64,000 bases of DNA from Endomychus coccineus (Eukaryota; Arthropoda; Insecta; Coleoptera; Endomychidae): contig OY294069.1 of the NCBI GenBank assembly GCA_958510875.1, forward strand, positions 158,533,111-158,597,110, given 5' to 3'. Made by a program: the position numbers and the translations under genes. The notes beneath the pieces are model-generated. The model was not told where the DNA came from and ran no database searches. It saw nothing but the letters and a program-made list of their open reading frames with translations. Positions 28,901 to 40,900 of this stretch are shown piece after piece. Within the stretch, counting starts at the first letter, position 1; each line of letters begins with the position of its first letter.

Positions 28901-31900
28901 TTTACATATTTGTTTTACCTGGAAAAGCTTGGTTGCATTTGTGCATACAAAAAATGCATCTAAATCATGCAATTTGCTGATCTGTGTAAATATTATATTG
29001 TCGCTCATCAAATATTGATCAAAATTGGCCAGAATTTGTTACTCGGGGGTTTTTGGGGTCGCTGACTACGAATTTGATGTTTTCATTATGCCAAGCTGCA
29101 CCCTGGGGCAGATTTCAGGGGCTTGGGGTGGGGGATTTGCAATATAAAGCGGAAATCCTCAAATTTTCTCAATCATTCGGTACTTTATGGCAATTTTGGG
29201 ATTTTTAAACACAAACTAAATGATGTTCGTTAACTCAAGTGCCCGGGGCAAAGTGGGGCAATGTGGGGCACTTGGGACTATTATCGAATTTCAACCATCA
29301 AACCTAAAAACCTTGTTCTCTGTGGGTTTTTGTGGTCGCTGAACACGAATTCAAGGTGCATTTTCAGCTCAGATGCTCCTGGGGCAAAGTGTCCTCTGGG
29401 GCAACGGGGGCATCTGGGGCAGTAAACCAATTTCAATTGTCGAATATCAAAACTTCGTTACCCATGGGTTTTTGTGGTCGCTGAACACGAATTCAAGGTT
29501 CATTTTCAGTTCAGATGCTCCTGGGGCAGAGTATCCTCTGGGGCAACGTGGGGCATCTGGGGCAGTTAATCAATTTCAACTGTCAAACATCAAAACTTCG
29601 TTACCCATGGGTTTTTGTGGTCGCTGAACACGAATTCAAGGTTCATTTTCAGCTCAGATGCTCCTGGGGCAGAGTGTCCTCTGGGGCAACGTGGGGCATC
29701 TAGGGCAGTTAATCAATTTCAACTGTCAAACATCAAAACTTCGTTACCCATGGGTTTTTGTGGTCGCTGAACACGAATTCAAGGTTCATTTTCAGCTCAG
29801 ATGCTCCTGGGGCAGAGTGTCCTCTGGGGCAACGTGGGGCATCTGGGGCAGTTAATCAATTTCAACTGTCAAACATCAAAACTTCGTTATCCCAGAGAAC
29901 AAGGTTTTTAGGTTTGATGGTTGAAATTCGATAATAGTCCCAAGTGCCCCACATTTCCCCACTTTGCCCCGGGCACTTGAGTTAACGAACATCATTTAGT
30001 TTGTGTTTAAAAATCCCAAAATTGTCATAAAATACCGAATGATTGAGAAAATTTGAGGATTTCCGCTTTATATTGCAAATCCCCCACCCCAAGCCCCTGA
30101 AATCTGCCCCAGGGTGCAGCTTGGCATTATGAAAACATCAAATTCGTAATCAGCGACCCCAAAAACCTCCAAGTAACAAATTCTGGCCAATTTTGATCAA
30201 TATTTGATGAGCGACAATATAATATCTACACAGATCAGCAAATTGCATGATTTAGATGCATTTTTTGTATGCACAAATGCAACCAAGCTTTTCCTGGTAA
30301 AACAAATATGTAACATTTTTTTCTATTGTGTTTCCGAAGCAAATGGCGAAAACCCCATCTCGATACAGGTTGCCAGTAAAAAATTCGATCATTTGGCCTT
30401 TTTACGGCTATATTTCCTCGACTAATAGTGGAAAGTGTTTACGAGTCGTGGTTTGCTGTTTCTGTTCCGTTGTTTGATTTGGTCGATGCATTATCATTTG
30501 TAGAAGTAATTGGAGGTAATAAATATCGTGTGTTGCAGCTTAGGTTATTGGAATTTTTTAAGATATTGCTTCGATATCGAGCTCGTGCTCGTGGAAGAGG
30601 ATTTGATAATTGATTGTATGTAAGTATTCTTCCAAATTCTATATACAGGGTGTCCTCGAACTGCGTGGCTAAAATAAAACCGAATATTCTTTGATGCGAA
30701 AAAAATTTGATGAGCCTTTTTACTTTTGCCTCAAGTGTCTTGTTTAGCCGGTAGATGGCTTCAAAGTTGCAAAAATAATTTTGTTTTTTCGGTATAACTT
30801 GAGAACGTGATGGAGGAATTTTACAATATTTGGCAGGTGAGTTACTGTCAATAATAGCCGTTTTTGAAAGCGGAGCATAGAGCCTTAGAGACCATAGAAA
30901 TGGCTCAAACTTGAGGATGTAACGGTAAAAGTGTCCAGAACTTTTTTGTGGTCAATGTATATCACTCGATATATTTTTTATGTAGATAGCTTATCTGATT
31001 TGAAAACTTTTCTTACTCTTAGAAAATTTTGATAAAATCAACGGATTAGCTTGAAAAAATTAATTTTCGAGTCTCTGCAATTTTGGCTCACTAATTTTAC
31101 TTATACCTTAGTTGCCTTTGCTTTTCTAATGTCATTTTGGCATTTGAAGAATTTATTCTCAAAACTGTCAGTTTTTACTTTGCTTTCCGTAAAAATTTTA
31201 TAAAATTATGGCTCAAAATTTCACTAACACTGAAATGGTTAATATCTCGGTAAAACACGAATAATAAAAACAATAGAAATGGGGAAATGATGTGATTATT
31301 TAGGAAAAACAAATGCTAAATTAAAAGAAACAACAAAACTTTTTGGGAAATCGCTAAGGCATCGATTGTTCGAAATGTTGCCCATTTTCCTGAATACACA
31401 AATTAATTCGTTTCAAGAAATTGGATTTAACTCTGGCTAGTACTTCAGGATCATTCTTCAATAAATCCGCTTCATGATTAATTCGTTGCAGCAATTCCTC
31501 TCGTGTGTTTACTGGAGCTGCATAAACTTTCGACTTCAAAGCGCCCCATAGAAAGAAGTCGCAGGGCGTCAAATCAGGGGAGCGGGCCGGCCAGTTCACT
31601 GGTGCATCGTGTCCTCTACCTATCCAGCGATCTGGATATTCCGCATTCAAATGTCGCCTCACAGCTAATGTGGAATGAGGAGGTGCACCATCATGGATAA
31701 ACCAGGCCACGACGAATGTGTAAGGGCAAGTCTTCCAACAGTTCAAGTAGCCTTTGTTCCAAAAAGTTCAAGTAGTTCTCCCCGTTCAATCGATCGGGTA
31801 TAACGGTAGGGCCAATAATAAAGTTATCCACAATTCCAACCCAAACATTGATTTTAGTTTGATTCTGAAAATATGTAACTTCCGTTTCATGAGGATTTTC

Positions 31901-34900
31901 ATCAGCATAGAAATGTTCATTATGGAGGTTAAAAAGACCACATCTCGTGAAAGTATCTTCGTCCGTGAACAGAACTCTTCTCCATAAAATTGGGGTTTGC
32001 GTTTTGTCTTTGGACAATAAGCCGACAGAAACCTACCCGATGACCTGGATCCATGGGCAATAAGTCTTGAACTGTTTTAATATGATAGGGATACAACAGT
32101 TCTTCTTTCAGTACATTATGAAATAATGATTTTGAGGCTCCAATACGAAGTCCCAAACGTAGTGTGCTTATCCCAGGTTCAGTTTCAACCGCTTCCAGTA
32201 TCGCTTCTTCGAGCTCTAACGTCCTTCTTGTCCGTCTGCGTCCAGTTTCTCTGCGATTTGCTTCAAATTTACCAGTTTCGCGAAGGTTTGCCGATTTGGA
32301 ATTCTGCGATGCGGATATCTTTCCCTTCTCCGGCCATTGCAACGACAAAGTCCATAAATCAATAACATATCAACAACCATTTCAGTGCTAGTGAAATTTT
32401 GAGCCATAATTTTATAAAATTTTTACGGAAAGCAAAGTAAAAACTGACAGTTTTGAGAATAAATTCTTCAAATGCCAAAATGACATTAGAAAAGCAAAGG
32501 CAACTAAGGTATTTTAATCAAGTAAAATTAGTAAGCCAAAATTGCAGAGACTCGAAAATTAATTTTTTCAAGCTAATCCGTTGATTTTATCAAAATTTTC
32601 TAAGAGTAAGAAAAGTTTTCAAATGAGATAAGCTATCTACATAAAAAATATCGAGTGAATTACATTGACCACAAAAAAGTTCTGGATACTTTTCCCGTTA
32701 CATCCTCAAGTTTGATCCATTTCTATGGTCTCTAAGGCTCTGTGCTCCACTCTCAATTTTGAAGCCCTCTACCGGGTAAACAAGACACTTGAAACAAAAG
32801 TAAAAAGGCTCCTCAACTTTTTTTCGAATCAAAGAATCTTCGGTTTTATTTTGGCCACGCAGTTCGAGGACACCCTGTATAGTCGCGGAAACGAGGCACT
32901 AAAAACGGCCAAGTTCGGAAAATTTGAACAGTAAGACGGATTTGAATGCATAAGAAATTAGAAATATGCAATTTGCATAAATAGTATGCATTTCATAATT
33001 GCATTTTAAATTGACCGTGAATACTAAATTCACAATTCGGTTAATAGTGATAAAAATGATTCCAAACTCGTTACTCGTGGGTTTTTGGGGTCGCGGAATA
33101 CGAATATCGCGACAGAATTGGTATCCGAGGTACTTGGTGCCCAGGGTGAACGGTACCCCCGTCGTCTTCTGGAGTTTTCGGAAAATTCGTTATATAATCA
33201 GTCCAAAGTCGTTACTCGGGGGGTTTTTGTGGTCGCTGAAGACGAATATCGCAACAGAATTGGTCTTCGAGGTAAGGGGCTGCAGGTTACAAGTTCTTCG
33301 TCTTCTTCTAAAGTGTGCGTACACTATATCAATACCAAGCACGTGTATTTTCACGGAGACAACGAGGATACCATTTACTCTGGGCACCATATACCTCGGA
33401 GACCGATTCTGTCGCGATGTTCATGTTCAGCGACCCCAAAAATTCCAGAGTAACGAGTTTGGCTTGGTTTTGGTTTGGTTATATAACGAATTTCCCGAAA
33501 ACTCCAGAAGACGACAGGGATACCGTTCATCGTGGGCACCGGGTACCTCGGAGACCAATTCTGTCGCGATATTCGTTTTCAGCAACCCCAAAAAAACTCC
33601 GACTAACGAGTTTGGAATCATTTTCATCTCTATTAACCGAATTGTGAATTTAGTATTTACGGTCAATTTAAAATGTAATTATAAAATGCATATTATTTAT
33701 GCAAATTGCATATTTTTAATTTCTTATGAATCAATTTAGGTCACAAAGTTTCCTGAAGCTCTAACGAATTGAATGCAAAAAAACTGCATTCAAATCCGTC
33801 TTACTGTTCAAATTTTTCGAACTTCAGTGTTTCGTTTCTGCAACTACTACCGATGTCTCACAGTGCTTTTTTAATACTTTGACTACGCGACAGGAAAACT
33901 CATGATCGTAGCTAGAAGGGTAGGGATCTGCGGGGCGGTCTCTTGTTGCAATCATAGCCTCCCAGCAAACACGGTCACAACCATAGAAACTGCAACGTAA
34001 TCAAGTAAATTTGACAACGTGGGCATTTTTAATTGAAATTAATGCGATAAGGGCGCTTTGTGCTTGATACAATTAGTTTAATATGTTTTCTGATGATGGT
34101 CGTGAGATCTAAAACGTACGTAAAGACGAAAATAATAAGCATAAAGTAGCGTGACCTATTTCCCGAGAATTTATATATAATTATGTGTCAAGAATTATTA
34201 TTAATAATGGTAATGCTATTGCATCTTATAAAGAGAAGTGGTGACTAGTTCTTTCCTAAAAATGTCTTGTTAATGTTTATAAGACTCAATAAAACTAATG
34301 TAAGAGTTATTGATCATAATAATTACTACATCATGGATTCATATATCCGCGATTTGAATGAAAATATATAGACCTACACTACAAAGGATCCTGCGTTATC
34401 GGATATGTGAATGATATCGTCATTATAGTACAAGGGAAGTTCGGGAGCACAATAGCGTCTCTGATGCAGCAAGCACTGATCACCGTGGAAAAATGGTGCA
34501 ACAAGGCTGTTAGGGTTAGAGTCACTGTACCTCGTCGTTCAGGCAGAAGCCATAAGAGAAGCATATCGCTTCGATCTTATTGGACGAGGAAAATCCGACC
34601 AAAAAGGCCGAAGAAATCTGTATTGCTTGGATCACCTGGGCCATTGGGAATGAGATCCGACAGGATCAAGATTCACAGCGCTTCCGTACTGTTCACGATT
34701 CAAACCTTGATTGTGCTAGAGAACGCTGGGGCCATCCTCATATAATACCAGGGGTTCCGAATAGTCGAGACAAAAGACCAAGCAGGAATGATTCCTTCAC
34801 ACCTAGGGGTACTTGCGATAGAATTCCATTCAAAAATATTAGTAATTACAAGAAGTGCTCGTATTATGAAGGAGAGAGCCTATGAGAATAGACAAATCAC

Positions 34901-37900
34901 AATGATAGCGAGCAACCTAACACACAATCACCTCACAATGTGTATTCGATTGTGTAAAGGAACTAACTAAGCTTATTTCATAGTATCAGAAGCTTAGGAA
35001 AATTGTTGATGAGTTAATGTTAGTATTGTAAGTTTAGAAACCATTTCATGTAATAACCTTAACTGAAACATTGGAAATTGATAGAGATAGTTATAACATT
35101 CCCGATTATTCAATTATATACAATAACGTATGATTGAACAAAAATCATGGAATGGTCCAGAGCTTATTTCAATATATAAATATCGTAACGGCTTATGTCT
35201 TTTTGACGTTTTGTCTATAGATTTCGCTTATATAATTATGTTAGTTCTTTCGTGGTATTAATCGATTTTTCGCGTACCTATTATATTTTTATAGGATTGT
35301 TTTTCGCTCATATATCAATATTCTGTAAATCAACGGTTTCGAGATGTCTATCGAGCAATCGACCTATCAAAGCAAATCAGTAAATCCTGACTGGCAAGAC
35401 GTAATAACGGATGATTTCCAGGCGAAAAGATGGAGTCAGTACTATCAGTTCACACCATTCCAACAATTTCTTCAGAACCGTTCACGCAAATTAGAAGTAA
35501 GACCGAAAGTTGAGTTTTGCACGGGTAGCAGTTACGAAGGCCAATGGGATTCTGTAGGAATGTGTGGAGTCGGAAAATACGTGTTTCCACATGGAGTCGA
35601 ATATTATGGGCAGTTCTGGGATGGAATGTTCGATGGCCATGGAATTATGAAGTATCCAGCGGGACAAAGTATAGAGGGCATTTGGGACAAAGGGATTTTG
35701 ATCAGTTACCGCTATAGGTTTGCCGATGGGTTGCTGTATACTGATCCATGGGATTATTGTCTGATGCCGGATAGAGAATTCCTTGTATCCATGCAGGAAG
35801 GTATCAATCCTGCCGGTGAAGAGTATTTAACGCAACAGCAGCCCACACGAAACATTCCGGAAAATTGTTACGACTTGAACGATGGCTTCTACGATGCTAA
35901 GAGGAGATACGTTTTCAGTGACAAATTGAAAGATTCTGCAATCGAAAATGACTGGGAGGAAAATGTAAGTTTGAATGCTAGCGGAGTCCCAGATCAAGAA
36001 AGAATAGATTGGATAACCGCACATTGTCGGAAAGCTTGGGATGAGAGCGTTGGTCATCGCCCAGATTTATTCGAATGTTGGACCGGTGGAAGAAAGGCCG
36101 AGATGGCAAAAATGTCCGAGATGAGAAAAATGACGGAGATTCATAAAAATTTGAATTACGAAATATTTCCTAGTTCTACCGGAAATTCGGATTATTCCAT
36201 TGGAAAGTCAGTTTTACCCGAGTGTTGGACCATTGGAAAATCGGAAGAATGATAGGAGATTAAGTAGAAGTTGCATTCTAGGTAGGGTACGGAATATATT
36301 CTGAACGTAACTGAAGTCATCAAATTTCCATTACAGACTAGGGTTTGCAAATGTAGTTACTACTGTTTCGCAATCATATCTGCCTGCAACATCATATGGA
36401 GTAACTAATAATCGATAATGTATGTAGTATTGTTGTAAACTTCAAGTGTAAAGCAATAATAAAAGGACTTTGAAAAAAAATTCTGTTGATATTTTCCTTC
36501 GAAGATCATGAATGGTAGCTATCAAGATTGATAGAGCTATTGAGAAAGTATTTAAAATTTTTTCGCTATTCACCAGAGATATTACGTAGGCCCAAAATAT
36601 CCCAAGAAGTCACTTGTCGATTCATGATTCACGAGGGTTGGTCAATGAGTCCATACAAAATTTAAGGGATGGCGCTCGCATTATTATGCGTATAAGTTTG
36701 TTTCGAAGAGTACCTCTTTCAATAGGCTGCTGTCAAAATTTCAGCCATATGCATCGCGTGGTTTAATTTTTACAATCGATTGAAGCAATCAATCAAAAAG
36801 GGCGACGGACAAGTCTAGTGCGCTTACAGGGCTTGATTGAGGCCATTGTGCGCATCTTGGAACAAAACTCAGTCAACGCAAAGGGGGAAATACCGTTTGG
36901 ACGCTCTTCCGAGATGTGGCTACTTAAGAGAATACAGAACTGGACATTCTACTAGGATATGAGATGCCGCTCCTGTATCTACTACAACCTGAATCATCAA
37001 CAATGCCCTAATGTAAGAAGTCCTGTAGCCAGTTTTATGTCTTTTCTGCTGATGATAGGAGGGGTTTCGAGCGTTTGGACGCCTGCCTCATACCAGTAAG
37101 GAAACAGAACATGAAATGCTCCTCCGGGAACCACAGGGCTATGATTCTGTCCTGCGGTTCTAATCGCAGCCTTTCAGGCTGCCCCCTGGATATACGTGAT
37201 TAGTAATTTCGAGATTCCTCATTGTCATTGTAGGAAAAAAGATGTATTGGGAATGATTTAGAAACCGGTAATAAGTAATAATGAATTTTATCCAAATAGT
37301 CTACATCTCTACGTTTCATACTTACACCGCTGTCAGGTTGACATTCGCAATTATTCACACCAACAAACTCGGATATACGAGTTCGTTGATTCACACTATA
37401 ATATAACCTTCTTTTATTCTAACACTTGCTGTCACATGAACTATCAAAATGTACCACAGACTCAAGAAGTCTACAGCTTCTTGCACTGAATAAAGACATA
37501 AAATATATTGTGACCTCACATCGATATCGAAATCTCTTTACTCGGATGGTACCCCAGCGATTCTCACTACTTGGCGCCTATCTTGAAGATTTTAATAGAG
37601 CAATATTTGAGCAAAACTGTTGCCACAGGGATCCATACTTAGACCTATACTATTAATGCTATAACAAACATCTCCGAAATATGGATCCCTCGTCGAATTT
37701 CACCCTGTTTGCCGAAGATGCTGCAACTGCTCTTTTTCCAGATACCCTAGAGGACTCACTAAAGATTGCCTCAAAGGTGCAAGAAAGGGCAATAAGTATG
37801 TTTAGGTCAAATAGGCTGCTCCTGAACATAGGAAAACAGAGGAAACAACTTTCACAACAAGAGTCCAAGAGATATGTATGAACTTATGAAAAATTTTCAG

Positions 37901-40900
37901 TTATTTTAATTTTATTTGTTGAAAACAAAATTTTAGATGAAAAGTTGAGCGTAAAAATTAGGGAGAAACGATTTAAAACGCTTATAACATTTTTATTTAT
38001 TTATTATATTTAATTTTATATGTTTATTATTAAATACATATTGTTTATTAACATAAGTTAAATAGTTTAAATAGTTATTTTATCAAAAAATTTATGTTTA
38101 TATTTTTATCTAATTAAAATAAAATTTTGTTTTTCAACATTTTTAGAAATATTAAAATGTCTCGTTTTTTAATTATATAATTTTATTTAATTCATGAACA
38201 TTTTGACAAAAATGTCGCTTCATTTATATTTACTAGTATAATTTGAATTTTTAAATAAGTAAAATATGTTTATTTATTTATTAGTAAATAAAATTTTATT
38301 TAAGTAGAAATATTTAATCTTTATCGTTTTTTAGACGAAATTTTAAAGATATGTTTTCATAAGTAATTTATTAATAAATTTATTTGGAATCAGATCAAAT
38401 ATATTGAGCACTACACAAAAATTTTGGTTTCCAGATTTCTGAAGCGTTGATGCAAATTTAAGGAACTTTTCAATTCCAATGCTTAACTATAAATAGCTAT
38501 TGGCTTTTATTGAAACTAATAAACCGGAATCAAAATGTCTCAAGTCTTAATAGTCTAGTACAGAATGGTAAACTCATTCATTTTGACAACTTTTACCTGG
38601 CAATTTATCCTTATATAGGTATTACTGATGATTCCATTTGTAGATGTTACAATTCCCTGTCTATCATTTATGCACATAAGCAATTTAGGTTTACATTTTG
38701 GTGAATAAAATTCGTGTTATAATCAGGCTTAAACCCTGAACCTCTAAATCAGCGTTAATAACAAATTATTGCTTTCGAAAAAGTAGGTTATTTTTGTCAT
38801 GTATATTGGGTGTTGTTTAACATCTTTTTCGTTAATGTACAACACTAAATTAAAATTTATCTTTCGCGCAGGTCGACTGTTATCAAACAAAAAACATGAT
38901 AAACTCGAAATACTTATGACTTAGCATTGCATAATGTAATACTCACTGTTCCTGTCAACACATCATAAATACGTAATACTGCATCCTTCCCGCCACTAAC
39001 TACTTCGGTTCCAGTTACATTGATGTCAATGCAGTTTATCTCATTCGGCTTCTCTGTAAAATAATATAGCATAGGCATTAGTCATTAGAAGGTCGATGCT
39101 TCTACCACTGAGCTACCCCCTTAACTCAAACTTACACCGTTCTTCAACAGTGGTGTGGTCTAGGGTTTGGAATGTAGGTCTCCGACGCTGTTGACCCGTG
39201 TTCGATTCCCAAAAGTGGAATATTTTTCATCTTTACATAAATGCGAGGAGTATCTTATAGAAAGTGAAACAATTATATTAAAATCAGTAACCAAATTGAA
39301 TGATTTGAGAAGAGTAACTTTGTCACGTACACCACTTATCTCCAAGCGGCAACACATTTCTAGTTTATATTTACTTCCTATACTTCCTATTTATTTCATT
39401 TCAACCTAATCTTTACCACTCTGTTACTCACAAAAGCGGTGCCAACTGCCTTTTTATTGTGTTTTTCATAGACTAATAGATTTGTTAGGAATTCGAACTA
39501 AAATTATTACCTGTTGCGAATAGATTTTCGCATCTTCTGTCAGTAGTACAAATCCATATATTTCCACATAGTTCCGATGCTAATAAAACATTATTTACTG
39601 AAGGTACAAATCTTACGCCTGTGATTGGAGACATCTTTGAAGCTTTGCTTCTCTTTATCTCAATGTAACTGTCATCGATTGGTAAACAGCAAACCTAGAA
39701 TTGAATAAAGGAATTCTAAATATTGATGTTAGACTCGTGTCCACTACATTAACCAGCCAATGTCCACTGACGTAAAATGTTCAGGGAAACTAAAAAACAG
39801 TTCAAGTTCGAAACTGCAAAAAATATAAGCATTAAGAAATGGTCTTGCCTTGCTTATTTTTGTATTGGCAAGTAATCAAAAACAATGAACGCTGACTTAT
39901 TTCGAAAAAAATCTCATCGTTAATCAACTATGAACCGAAGCAAAGAAGCGTCTTTGAAATTGATAAAATGTTTGGAAAAAATATGTTTCGACCTATGTTG
40001 TCTCGATTTACGTCACATATATCGATAACCTAACATGCCTAAAGCGTACCTTACACGGTCAACATTATTGAAGCAATATCGATATTGATCAATATATGCA
40101 ACGTGTGAGGAGTATATTGAAACAATAATATTGATGGCAATAATATTGAATAAAATAAAATCAGTTCGATTTTTATTAAAAGCCCATAAATATATTGAGG
40201 CAGCGTCAATATTATTGACACCTGTGAGGAGTATATTGCCATATTGTGCAATAAAACGTTAGTCATGCTCAAGGCGCGGTTGGGGTTGTTTCTATTTCTT
40301 GTACTATTAGGAGTGTTTTATTTATTTAAGAGTTGTTTGTGTGTTTTTTTCCTGAATTCAAGTACCGAAAACCAATTAATTTATTATTTGTGTTGAGGAA
40401 TTGACCCGATCCTTGAAGAACTCGAATATTATTAGCGATCATGTAAATTACCACGATTCGAAATAAATCCACCACCTGTGTCGACCGTGCTACAGATACT
40501 AAAGAACTATTAACTTATTTCGGCTGGTTTCTTATTGCGGGTCAACGTTCCAAACGTACACTACTTGGCGTCTAAGTTTTTTTTAGACCATCTGTTCGAT
40601 GTAAACAACTGTATCACGCGAATAGATATCCTGATTTGAATTATATTATAAACTTCCGATTATTTAATTGTTGCGAATTATCCCGACTAGTAAAGAAATT
40701 TTATGAAATTGTTGTTCATTTAGAGTAGGTGTAATTATTTATTTTCTTTTGTACATATATTTTCGATAATCCATCATTTCCTTAACCAATGCAACTAGGT
40801 GTTGAAACAGTTCATCCATTCTTAAAAAATTCTTGTAGTCATCTGGCTCACTGTTGAGTCCTCGAAGCAATTCCCCATATCCATGACTCGTACGTCTATT

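Noticed and set aside
29373..29855. Open frames repeating MLLGQSVLWGN
   Set aside because: Repeat translation of the 143-bp tandem units in foldback element 3.
29325..29890. Possible CRISPR-like regular array
   Set aside because: The whole 143-bp unit is conserved, there are no distinct spacers, and the genome is eukaryotic.
32999..33739. 246-aa plus-strand frame and its antisense partners
   Set aside because: Lies wholly in foldback element 4; sense and antisense frames mirror each other because of the inverted arms.
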